64,000 bases of DNA from Streptomyces qaidamensis. GTDB taxonomy: Bacteria > Actinomycetota > Actinomycetes > Streptomycetales > Streptomycetaceae. This document shows, piece after piece, positions 14,913 through 24,678 of the stretch. The notes beneath the pieces are model-generated. The model ran no database searches. It was not told where the DNA came from and was given only the letters and a program-made list of their open reading frames with translations. The DNA lies in the NCBI RefSeq assembly GCF_001611795.1, contig NZ_CP015098.1, forward strand, positions 7,626,001 through 7,690,000, given 5' to 3'. The translations under genes were made by a program, and so were the position numbers. Each line of letters starts with the position of its first letter. Position 1 is the stretch's first letter.

Positions 14913-17042
14913 GTGGGGGAGGGCCCGCGACGGCTGCGGGCGGGAGACGTGAGGTGGCTGGGCGTGCGGGGCGTGCGGTGGCGGCGGGCCGCCAGTCAGG
15001 TGGGGCGGAGTGCCGCCGTGTGGGCGGTCTCCACCGTCACCATGCTCGTCCTCGCCGGGATCCTCCCGGACTTCCGGCTCCGTTCGGAGAACGGCGACAG
15101 CGCGACCGACATCGCCGTCACGGCGGCCTTCGGCGCCGGCGCCTTCGGTCTGCTGTCCGCCCTGGTCTGGCCGCTGCTCGTGCGGCTCCTGCTCCTCGTC
15201 CCGGCGCTCGTGCTCGGACTGCTGGTGTTCTTCCTGAACGGGGCGCTGCTGCTGGTCGCCCTGCACCTCAACCCCGCCGAGCGCGGCGCCGCCGCCCCGG
15301 AGACCGCCGTCGTGGTCGCCGCCGTGATGTCGGCCGTGGCGTCGGCGACCGGCGCCGCCCTGGCCGTGCGCGACGACGACGCCTACCGCCGCAGGCTGTA
15401 CCGGCTCTCCGACCGCCGCCGCCGGTCCGGACCGCCCTGCCCGTCGAGCCCCGGCACCGTCTTCCTGCAACTGGACGGCGTCGGTCACGACACCCTGCTG
15501 GACGCGGTCGGCAAGGGCCTGATGCCCACCGTCGCCCGCTGGCTCGACATCGGCGACGGCGGCCGCCCCAGCCACCGGCTCACCCCGTGGCGCACCGACT
15601 GGTCCAGCCAGACCGGCGCCAGCCAGCTCGGCATCCTGCACGGCAGCAACCACGACGTCCCCGCCTTCCGCTGGTACGAGAAGGACACCCGCGAAGTGGT
15701 CGTCTGCAACCGCCCGACCAGCGCGGCCGAACTCCAGCGCCGTGCCGTCGAGTACGCGGGGCACGGCGGGCTGCTCACCGTCGACGGCGCCAGCCGCGGC
15801 AACCTGTTCAGCGGCGGCGCCGAGCAGCAGGCCCTCGTGCTGTCCATCGCCGCCCGCCGCCGCAGCCGGGAGAACCGCTCCCGGGACGGCTACTTCGCCT
15901 ACTTCTCCGACCCGGCCAACGCCGTGCGCACCGCGCTCTCCTTCATCGCCGAGGTGGGCCGGGAGATCGGCCAGTCCACCCGGGCGAGCCTGCACAGGCA
16001 ACGCCCGCGCGTCTCCCGCGGCGGCCTCTACCCACTCGTCCGCGCCTTCGCGACCGTCGTCGAGCGGGACGTCGTCGTCGCCGCGGTGACGGGCGACATG
16101 CTCGCCGGCCGCACCGCCGTCTACGCCGACCTGGTGGCCTACGACGAGGTCGCCCACCACTCCGGCCCCGCGAGCCGCGACGCGCAGAAGGTCCTGGAAC
16201 GCCTCGACCGCTCGCTCGCCCTGGTCGAGAACGTCGCCGAGCACGCCCCGCGCCCCTATCGGATCGTCGTGCTCTCCGACCACGGCCAGAGCCCCGGCGA
16301 GACCTTCCGCTCCCGCTACGGCCTCACCCTCGACGACCTGGTGCGGGCCGGGTGCGGCATGCCCGTGCCGCGCCGGGCGGAGCGCACCCGCAGCGGGGCG
16401 GAGGCCCGCGCCGCCGTCCGCGCCGCGCTGCGCATACCCGTGGAGGAGGCCGGCGAGCAGCACCTCCCCGTGCGCCGCGAGGAGCCGATCGTGCTGGCCT
16501 CCGGCAACCTCGGCCTGATCTCCTTCCCGGACGTCACGCACCGGATGAGCAAGGAGGAGATCGACGCCCGCCACCCCGCGCTGCTGCCGACCCTCGCCAA
16601 CCACCCCGGCATCGGCTTCCTGCTGGTCCGCAGCGACGAGCACGGCGGTGTCGTCCTCGGCGCGTACGGCGCCGAGATCCCGCTGGCCGACCTCGACGAC
16701 AACCCGGGCCCGCTCGCCCCGTTCGGCCCGGGCGCCGCCGACGCGGTCCGCCGTACGCACTCCTTCCCGCACACCGCCGACATCATGGTCAACTCGCTGT
16801 ACGACCCGGCCGACGGCGAAGTCCTCGCCTTCGAGGAGCAGATCGGCTCGCACGGCGGCCTCGGCGGCGCCCAGGGCAGACCCTTCCTGCTGTCCCCGCT
16901 CGGCGTCTCCGCACCGGTCGGCGAAGGCGAGGAACTCGTCGGCGCCGAGCACGTGCACCGGGTCCTGCGGCGCTGGCTGCGCGAGTCGAACGGGCCGCAG
17001 GTGCCGCTGGAGACCGCTGCCGAGGAGGAGCGCGCCGCCTGA
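14913..17042 (+). CDS. Holin-like membrane domain fused to an alkaline-phosphatase-superfamily domain
   Basis: 709 residues. Residues 30-145 contain about four hydrophobic helices of the 'phage holin family' membrane type. The rest is a type I phosphodiesterase/nucleotide pyrophosphatase-like domain: metal aspartate in FLQLDGVGHDTL, a candidate nucleophile Ser/Thr in DWSSQTGASQ, AYDEVAHHSGP, and the DH pair in VVLSDHGQSPGETF. The catalytic part presumably faces outside or lies at the membrane; the substrate (phosphodiester, lipid-linked or nucleotide) is unknown. GTG start. The MoxR/VWA pair follows 98 bp downstream on the same strand. Confidence 0.82.
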   Translation: MGEGPRRLRAGDVRWLGVRGVRWRRAASQVGRSAAVWAVSTVTMLVLAGILPDFRLRSENGDSATDIAVTAAFGAGAFGLLSALVWPLLVRLLLLVPALVLGLLVFFLNGALLLVALHLNPAERGAAAPETAVVVAAVMSAVASATGAALAVRDDDAYRRRLYRLSDRRRRSGPPCPSSPGTVFLQLDGVGHDTLLDAVGKGLMPTVARWLDIGDGGRPSHRLTPWRTDWSSQTGASQLGILHGSNHDVPAFRWYEKDTREVVVCNRPTSAAELQRRAVEYAGHGGLLTVDGASRGNLFSGGAEQQALVLSIAARRRSRENRSRDGYFAYFSDPANAVRTALSFIAEVGREIGQSTRASLHRQRPRVSRGGLYPLVRAFATVVERDVVVAAVTGDMLAGRTAVYADLVAYDEVAHHSGPASRDAQKVLERLDRSLALVENVAEHAPRPYRIVVLSDHGQSPGETFRSRYGLTLDDLVRAGCGMPVPRRAERTRSGAEARAAVRAALRIPVEEAGEQHLPVRREEPIVLASGNLGLISFPDVTHRMSKEEIDARHPALLPTLANHPGIGFLLVRSDEHGGVVLGAYGAEIPLADLDDNPGPLAPFGPGAADAVRRTHSFPHTADIMVNSLYDPADGEVLAFEEQIGSHGGLGGAQGRPFLLSPLGVSAPVGEGEELVGAEHVHRVLRRWLRESNGPQVPLETAAEEERAA

Positions 17043-17140
17043 AAATCGGCTGCGCCCACCGGGGCCGTACGCACACACTGTTCGTCCCGGACGCCGCACA
17101 CCCGCGCGTCCGTATCGAACACCCCTGAGGAGTCGCTGCT

Positions 17141-18202
17141 TTGCAGGCAGCCGTCACTGTCACGCCCGCCCGCATCCCGGACCTGCTGCTCGGCCTGGCC
17201 ACCGTCCGGCCGGTCTTCATCTGGGGCGCCCCCGGCATCGGGAAGTCCTCACTGGTACGGAACTTCGCCGAGTCGCTGGGCCTGGAGTGCGTGAGCCTGC
17301 TGGGTACCCAGCTCGCCCCCGAGGACCTCATCGGCGTCCCGCAGATCCGCGACGGCCGCTCGGTGTTCTGCCCGCCGGAGACGATCGCCCGGGACGAGCC
17401 GTACTGCCTGTTCCTGGACGAGCTCAACGCGGCCACGCCGGACGTGCAGAAGGCGTTCTACTCGCTGATCCTGGACCGCCGGATCGGCAGCTACGAGCTG
17501 CCCAAGGGCTCGATCGTCATCGGCGCCGGGAACCGCGCCACCGACAACGCCCTCGCCCGGCCCATCGCCTCCGCGCTCGTCAACCGCCTCGCGCACGTGC
17601 ACCTGGAGGCCTCCGCGAAGGACTGGCTGACCTGGGCCGGGAGCAACGGCATCCACCCCTGGATCGTGGACCACCTCACCGACCGGCCCGACCACCTGTG
17701 GTCCAAGCCGCCGAAGACGGAGGAGCCGTTCTCCACGCCCCGCTCCTGGCACCTGCTCTCCGACGCCCTGTACTCCTTCGGCCGGGACCTCGACGAGGAG
17801 ACCCTGAAGGTCCTCGCGCACGGCACGCTGACCCCGGCGCACGCGACCGCCTTCTGCGGCTACGTCAAGATCGTCCGCAGCCGCTACGGCATCGAGGCCA
17901 TCGTCAAGGGTGACGCCCCCTGGCCGAACCGGCCACAGGACCGCGACCTGCTCTACTACCTCGCCGAGTCCTTCCGCGGCCGCCTGGTCAAGGAACTGCC
18001 CGCGAGCAAGGAGCACATGTCCGCGAACGGCCGGCAGACCGCCTACCGCGCCAAGTCCCTGCTGGTGCAGCTCGCCGAGATCTCCGTCGAGGTCGCACAG
18101 ACGGTCATCGCCTCCGACAGCGACGGCAACCCCGTGCTGCCCTCCTGGTTCCTCGTCGAGGCGGCCCGGGACATGCCCCGGCTGGTCGAGGCCCGCCGGT
18201 GA
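17141..18202 (+). CDS. MoxR-type AAA+ ATPase
   Basis: 353 residues. Walker A is FIWGAPGIGKSS, Walker B YCLFLDELNAAT, sensor 1 IGAGNRATDN, and an arginine-finger region NRLAHVHLE follows. MoxR ATPases work as chaperones/remodellers, usually together with a von Willebrand A protein, and here the very next gene (overlap of 4 bp) encodes one. The start is a TTG preceded by GAGGAG. The C-terminal 100 residues (LPASKEHMSANGRQTAYRAKSLLVQLAE) are the family's helical lid. The pair is the best candidate in the window for a dedicated two-component machine. Confidence 0.9.
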   Translation: MQAAVTVTPARIPDLLLGLATVRPVFIWGAPGIGKSSLVRNFAESLGLECVSLLGTQLAPEDLIGVPQIRDGRSVFCPPETIARDEPYCLFLDELNAATPDVQKAFYSLILDRRIGSYELPKGSIVIGAGNRATDNALARPIASALVNRLAHVHLEASAKDWLTWAGSNGIHPWIVDHLTDRPDHLWSKPPKTEEPFSTPRSWHLLSDALYSFGRDLDEETLKVLAHGTLTPAHATAFCGYVKIVRSRYGIEAIVKGDAPWPNRPQDRDLLYYLAESFRGRLVKELPASKEHMSANGRQTAYRAKSLLVQLAEISVEVAQTVIASDSDGNPVLPSWFLVEAARDMPRLVEARR

Positions 18203-19992
18203 GCCGGAGCCCCGCCAAGAAGAAGAAGCGGGACCTCGCGGGTGAGGCCTTCGCCGAGGGGATGCGGCTGATGAGAACCAACCCCGCCCTCGCGGCTGTG
18301 GAGTTCGACGTCTGCCGCCACGAGGAGTGCCGCTTCGCGCCCCGTGAGGGGCTCGTGGCCGTCGACTCCGACGGCGACCTGCACGTCCACCCCCAGCGTC
18401 TCGCCGAGCCCGCTGCCTGGGCCTGGGCGCTCGCCCACGCCGTCCTCCACCTCGGATTCGGGCACGTTCCGGCGGTCAAGGGCGAACGCGTCCAGCCCGA
18501 CCGCTACGACCTCGCCGCCCGCTGCGTCGTCGTCAACCGCTTCCTGCTCGGCTTCACCGTCGGTGAGACCCCCGAGCACCTGCCCGCCTCCTACCCGGAC
18601 GGCGACGAGGAGCAGCTCGCCGCCCGCTGGCGCCGCGACGGACTGCCCGCCGTGTACGAACGCTGCGGCACGGCCGGCGACGAGCCCGACCAGGTGCTGG
18701 TGCCGTGGGTGGGCTGGGGCCGGCCGCCGGACTGGCAGCTGGCCTTCGCCACCGCCCTGACCCGGACCGTGTCCGCAGCGATGGACATGGCGGGCGGCCG
18801 CCGCGACAGCCTCGATGGCGAGGCACCCCGGCCGCGCCCCTGGCAGCGGGCCCTGGGCTGGTTCATCTCCTCCTACCCGCTGCTCGGCGGCATCGCGTCC
18901 GGCATCAAGCTCGTCGCCGACGCCGAACTCGCCCGCGCCCACGGCATCGCCGTCGCGGCAGTCGACGCCGAGGCGGCCGAGATCTACATCAACCCGCTGC
19001 GCGGGTTCGACGACGAGGAGTGGCGGTTCGTCCTCGCACACGAGATGCTGCACGCCGCCCTGCGCCACGGCGACCGCTGCGGCACCCGCGACCCGTACCT
19101 CTTCAACGTCGCCTGCGACTACGTCATCAACGGCTGGCTGACCGAGATGCAGGTCGGAAGCATGCCCGACGGGCTGCTGTACGACCCCGAGCTCGCCGGC
19201 CTGTCCGCCGAGGAGGTCTACGACCGCATCACCGGCGACCTGCGCCGCAAACGCCGGCTGGCCACCCTGCGCGGCAAGGGCGTCGGTGACATCCTCGGTG
19301 GCCCGCTCGGCCCGCCCCGCGACTACGTCGACCTCGACGCCTTCTACCGCCGCGGTCTCGCCCAGGGCCTCGACCTGCACCAGCGGCAGGAGCGCGGCTT
19401 CCTGCCCGGCGGCCTGGTCGAGGAGATCCGCGCGCTGAGCCATCCGCCGCTGCCGTGGGACGCCCGACTGGCCCGCTGGTTCGACGAGTTCGTCCCCCGC
19501 CCCGAGCCCGTCCGCTCCTACGCCCGCCCCTCACGGCGCCAGGCGGCCACCCCCGCCATCCCGCGCGCCGGACGGTACTTCCCGCCCGAGGAGATCGCCC
19601 GCTGCACCTTCGGAGTCGTCCTGGACACCTCCGGGTCCATGGACCGCGTCCTGCTCGGCAAGGCCCTCGGCGCCATCGCCTCCTACGCCGGGGCGCGGGA
19701 CGTCCCGGCCGCCCGGGTCGTGTTCTGCGACGCCGCCGCGCACGACGCCGGTTACCTGCCCGTCACCGAGATCGCCGGCCGGGTCCGCGTCCAGGGCCGC
19801 GGCGGCACCGTCCTGCAGCCCGGCATCGACCTGCTGCACCGCGCCGACGACTTCCCGCCCGGTGCGCCCGTCCTGATCATCACCGACGGCTGGTGCGACG
19901 TCCTGCGGGTCCGGCGCGAGCACGCGTACCTGATCCCGCGAGGAGCGCGGCTGCCGTTCACCGCCAGAGGGGAGGTCTTTCGCGTGAGTTGA
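18199..19992 (+). CDS. DUF2201-type putative metallopeptidase with VWA-like domain
   Basis: 597 residues. The centre has a gluzincin-like motif FVLAHEMLHAALRHGDRCG with upstream VDAEAAEIYINPLRGF; the C terminus has a VWA-like fold with VVLDTSGSMDRVLLGKALGAI (MIDAS DxSxS, with TDGWCDV later). The N-terminal domain (EFDVCRHEECRFAP) repeats the same fold in degenerate form. DUF2201/VWA proteins partner with the adjacent MoxR ATPase. Starts GTG inside the stop of the ATPase gene (4-bp overlap), so the two are translationally coupled. The target of the complex is unknown. Confidence 0.87.
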   Translation: MSRSPAKKKKRDLAGEAFAEGMRLMRTNPALAAVEFDVCRHEECRFAPREGLVAVDSDGDLHVHPQRLAEPAAWAWALAHAVLHLGFGHVPAVKGERVQPDRYDLAARCVVVNRFLLGFTVGETPEHLPASYPDGDEEQLAARWRRDGLPAVYERCGTAGDEPDQVLVPWVGWGRPPDWQLAFATALTRTVSAAMDMAGGRRDSLDGEAPRPRPWQRALGWFISSYPLLGGIASGIKLVADAELARAHGIAVAAVDAEAAEIYINPLRGFDDEEWRFVLAHEMLHAALRHGDRCGTRDPYLFNVACDYVINGWLTEMQVGSMPDGLLYDPELAGLSAEEVYDRITGDLRRKRRLATLRGKGVGDILGGPLGPPRDYVDLDAFYRRGLAQGLDLHQRQERGFLPGGLVEEIRALSHPPLPWDARLARWFDEFVPRPEPVRSYARPSRRQAATPAIPRAGRYFPPEEIARCTFGVVLDTSGSMDRVLLGKALGAIASYAGARDVPAARVVFCDAAAHDAGYLPVTEIAGRVRVQGRGGTVLQPGIDLLHRADDFPPGAPVLIITDGWCDVLRVRREHAYLIPRGARLPFTARGEVFRVS

Positions 19993-20070
19993 GCCGTAGT
20001 GTGATCGGATGGGGGGCACGGGGCCCGGAGACGGGCCCGCACGCGAGTCCGTACGCGAAAGGAAGAACTC

Positions 20071-20499
20071 GTGGCTACCACGCGCTCCGCACACACCGTC
20101 TGGGAAGGCAACCTGCTCGAGGGCAACGGTGTCGTCACCTTCGACTCCTCCGGCGCCATCGGCGAGCAGCCGGTCACGTGGGCCTCGCGCGCCCAGGAGG
20201 CGAACGGCAAGACCAGCCCCGAGGAGCTGATCGCGGCCGCCCACTCCAGCTGCTTCTCCATGGCCTTCTCCAACATCCTCAACAAGGCCGGGACGCCGCC
20301 CACCAAGCTCATCACCTCGGCCGACGTCTCCTTCCAGCCCGGCGAGGGCATCACCGGCATCCACCTCACCGTCGAGGGCACCGTCCCCGGCATCGACGAG
20401 GCGGCCTTCCAGGCCGCCGCCGACGAGGCCAAGGTCGGCTGCCCGGTCAGCCAGGCCCTCAAGGCCACGCCCATCACGCTGACCGCCAAGCTCGCCTGA
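20071..20499 (+). CDS. OsmC/Ohr family hydroperoxide-reductase-like protein
   Basis: 142 residues. The two redox cysteines are visible: AAAHSSCFSMAFSNIL and DEAKVGCPVSQALK, with the family's N-terminal VTFDSSGAIGEQPVTWASR. OsmC proteins reduce organic hydroperoxides with a dithiol mechanism and are stress-induced. A GTG start at 20071 follows AAAGGA. It stands alone between the MoxR/VWA pair and the CorA-like gene, closed by a strong hairpin. Confidence 0.9.
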   Translation: MATTRSAHTVWEGNLLEGNGVVTFDSSGAIGEQPVTWASRAQEANGKTSPEELIAAAHSSCFSMAFSNILNKAGTPPTKLITSADVSFQPGEGITGIHLTVEGTVPGIDEAAFQAAADEAKVGCPVSQALKATPITLTAKLA

Positions 20500-20512
20500 C
20501 CTGCGTCACCCC

Positions 20513-20553
20513 CGCCGCGCGGGCCCGCCCGGCAAGGGCGGCCCCGCGCGGCG
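20513..20553 (+). terminator. Hairpin terminator after the OsmC gene
   Basis: 18-bp arms CGCCGCGCGGGCCCGCCC and GGGCGGCCCCGCGCGGCG with one mismatch around a GGCAA loop, 14 bp after the stop codon. No T tract follows. Confidence 0.75.
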
Positions 20554-20622
20554 TCGTCGGTTCACCACCCCCGGCCGGGGTAGGAACCAGACGCCTCGAA
20601 CCGCCGGGCCGGAAGGAACGCG

Positions 20623-22008
20623 ATGCTGCCGGGAACGTCCACGAACGCCACGGTGCTCGACTCCGCCACCCGCGACCGGACCCGCGTCCTGCTGCTGTTC
20701 AGCCTCTCCGGACGGCTCCGCCCCCCGGACACCGTCCTCGGCGCCCTGGTCGACCGCTATGACTACGGCCGCTTCACCTCCCACCTGATGACCAGCCAGG
20801 ACGTGCTGCCCGTCCCGGTCCTCGACGAGCAGGTCGCGCCCCGGCGGCTGCGGCTGCCGCACGGCGACCACGGCCTCGGCCTCGCGTCGTTGCGGATCCT
20901 CGTCGTCACCACCCCGCGCGGCGACGCCACCCTCGTCGTGGACTGCGTCTTCGCGGGCGAGACCACCGCCGGCGACCTCGCCGTCTGGCTGGCCTCGACC
21001 TGCTTCGACCGGGAGCGGATCGAGCTCGACGACCGCCCGCTCCTGCAGACGCTGGCCGCACAGCTCGGCGGCAGGCCGCCGGCCCTCGGCCAGAACGTGC
21101 ACCAACTCGTTTTTCCCGGCGGCCGGTTACAGCGCGAACTGCTCAGCGCCGACGAGGCCCGCAAGGCGATCCTGCTCAACGAGATCGTCTACCGCGGCCG
21201 GATGCCCTGGAACCCCGCCACCCCCTACGACGCGAGCCTCGCGCCCCATGTCAGGAACCACGGCCTCACCCTGTCCGCCCTCGGCCGGGGCGTCTCCGTC
21301 CAGACCGGCTGGGCCCCGCACGTGGAGAACGGCCTGGTCCTCGTCGCCCTCGGCATGATCTCCGCACTGTCCGTGCTCCAGCGCGCCCGGCTGGCGGCCT
21401 TCGCCATGATGAAGGCCAACGAGCAGGCCCTGACCGACTCGCCCACCGAGATCCGCTCCCTGATCTCCCGACTCTCCGCCGGTGTCAACGAACTCCAGCT
21501 CGACCTGGCCTTCGGCGTCGAGGCCTACGTCGACAGCCTGCTGATCCCCGAGATGGTCACGGAGGCGTTCCAGTCCTCGCTGCGTGACGCCCTCGGCATC
21601 CGCGACAGCCTGGAGAACTCGGCCCGCATGGTCGAGCGCCTGACCTCGGTGATCAGCGCCCGCTCCGCCACCCTGGACGCCGAACTCGCCGAACGCGACG
21701 ACCGCCGCGACCGCACCGTCTCCGGCCTGGTCGCCGCGGCCACGCTGATCGCCCTGCCGCCGACGCTGCTGCTGGCCTTCTTCGGCGTGAACGGCACGAA
21801 CGTCGACGAGCACCGGTCCATCCTCGACGTGCGCGCCTACGGCACCGCCTACGCGCTGGCCTGGCTGCCCTTCGTCATCCTGGTCGTGATCGGCTGGACC
21901 CTGCTCAGACGGGTCAGCACGCGCTCCGGCTCGCTGCTGCCCGCGCCCGACGACGCCTTCGCCCCCGTCCCGCCTCCCCGCTCGCCCTCCGGGAACCGAC
22001 GACCATGA
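20623..22008 (+). CDS. CorA-like membrane protein (two C-terminal helices with GVN loop)
   Basis: 461 residues: a long cytoplasmic N-terminal part with helices (SRLSAGVNELQLDLAFGVEAYVDSLL) and two C-terminal hydrophobic helices (LVAAATLIALPPTLLLAFFGVNGTN and YALAWLPFVILVVIGWTLL). The GVN triplet between the helices is at the place of the GMN selectivity motif of CorA-type magnesium channels, so a divergent ion channel is plausible but unproven. The codon at 21127-21129 is TTA, so expression may need bldA. The GDPD gene overlaps its stop by 4 bp, so the two are coupled. ATG has GGAAGGA upstream. Confidence 0.7.
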   Translation: MLPGTSTNATVLDSATRDRTRVLLLFSLSGRLRPPDTVLGALVDRYDYGRFTSHLMTSQDVLPVPVLDEQVAPRRLRLPHGDHGLGLASLRILVVTTPRGDATLVVDCVFAGETTAGDLAVWLASTCFDRERIELDDRPLLQTLAAQLGGRPPALGQNVHQLVFPGGRLQRELLSADEARKAILLNEIVYRGRMPWNPATPYDASLAPHVRNHGLTLSALGRGVSVQTGWAPHVENGLVLVALGMISALSVLQRARLAAFAMMKANEQALTDSPTEIRSLISRLSAGVNELQLDLAFGVEAYVDSLLIPEMVTEAFQSSLRDALGIRDSLENSARMVERLTSVISARSATLDAELAERDDRRDRTVSGLVAAATLIALPPTLLLAFFGVNGTNVDEHRSILDVRAYGTAYALAWLPFVILVVIGWTLLRRVSTRSGSLLPAPDDAFAPVPPPRSPSGNRRP

Positions 22009-22745
22009 CGCCACACCCCGCCGTCTCCGCCCACCGCGGCGGCTCCGAGCGCGCCGGCCCCGCCACCTGGGAGGCGTACGAGGACGCGATCGGGTCCGGC
22101 GCGGAGTACGTCGAGTTCGACATCCGCCGTACCGGGGACGGGGTCCTCGTCGTCTACCACGACCCCCGGGTCGGCCCCGCCGGGCCTCCGCTGTCCGCGC
22201 TCACCTATGCCGGGCTGTGCGAGCGGGCCGGGTACGCCGTGCCCGTGGTGGACGAGGTCATGGCGCTGATCGCCGGGAAACTCGTGGCCCACCTCGACCT
22301 CAAGGAGGTCGGCTACGAGGGGCAGGTGATCGACCGGGCGGTCGCCCTGCTCGGCATGGACGGGCTCGTCGTGACCACACTGGAGGACCGTTCCGTCGCC
22401 GCCGTCACCCGGGGCCACCCAGGCGTGCGCACCGCCCTGTCCCTGGGGCGCGACCGCAGGGAACTCGCCCTGGCCCGGCTGCCCGGGACGCGGCTCAGCG
22501 AACTGTTCCCCGCCCGCCGCATCCGGGCCTGCGGGGCGCACGGCGTCGCCGTCCACCAGCGGCTGGCCAGGACCAACGTGCTGCGTGAGGCGACCCGGCA
22601 CGGCCTGTTCACCATGGTCTGGACCGTCAACGACGACACCCTCATGCGGGCCTTCCTCTCCCACCCGCGCGTCGACGTGCTCGTCACCGACCGGCCCCGG
22701 CGCGCGGTGTCCCTGCGCGGACCGATCACCCCATCGCGGCATTGA
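22005..22745 (+). CDS. Glycerophosphodiester phosphodiesterase
   Basis: 246 residues of the GDPD TIM-barrel family: the first catalytic pair in SAHRGGSERAGPATWEA, the metal-binding EFDIRRTGDGVLVVYHDP, and the end of the barrel in TMVWTVNDDTLMRAFL and VDVLVTDRP. It cleaves glycerophosphodiesters (from phospholipids) to glycerol-3-phosphate and an alcohol. There is no signal peptide, so it acts in the cytoplasm. ATG overlaps the stop of the CorA-like gene. The stop codon itself lies inside the HAIR-like element of the following dnaK. Confidence 0.88.
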   Translation: MTPHPAVSAHRGGSERAGPATWEAYEDAIGSGAEYVEFDIRRTGDGVLVVYHDPRVGPAGPPLSALTYAGLCERAGYAVPVVDEVMALIAGKLVAHLDLKEVGYEGQVIDRAVALLGMDGLVVTTLEDRSVAAVTRGHPGVRTALSLGRDRRELALARLPGTRLSELFPARRIRACGAHGVAVHQRLARTNVLREATRHGLFTMVWTVNDDTLMRAFLSHPRVDVLVTDRPRRAVSLRGPITPSRH

Positions 22746-22761
22746 CAAGAGCCCACTCAAG
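22741..22761 (+). promoter_or_regulatory. HAIR-like (HspR) operator and -35 box of dnaK
   Basis: ATTGACA, then exactly 7 bases, then ACTCAAG. The right arm matches the HspR-associated inverted repeat (CTTGAGT-N7-ACTCAAG) fully; the left arm matches only in the TTGA core. TTGACA at 22742-22747 is also a perfect -35 box, with a weak -10 17 bases later. The dnaK start is 52 bp downstream. Confidence 0.65.
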
Positions 22762-22812
22762 TTTTGTGCTGGAGTGTGTGAAGAGTCGTCGCCCTGGCGG
22801 AAGGGGACAGCG

Positions 22813-24678
<1,866 letters not shown>

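Noticed and set aside
14835..17099. Open frame of 754 codons antisense to the holin/phosphatase gene
   Set aside because: Low-complexity Gly/Val/Asp/Glu translation typical of high-GC shadows; the plus-strand frame has clear domains.
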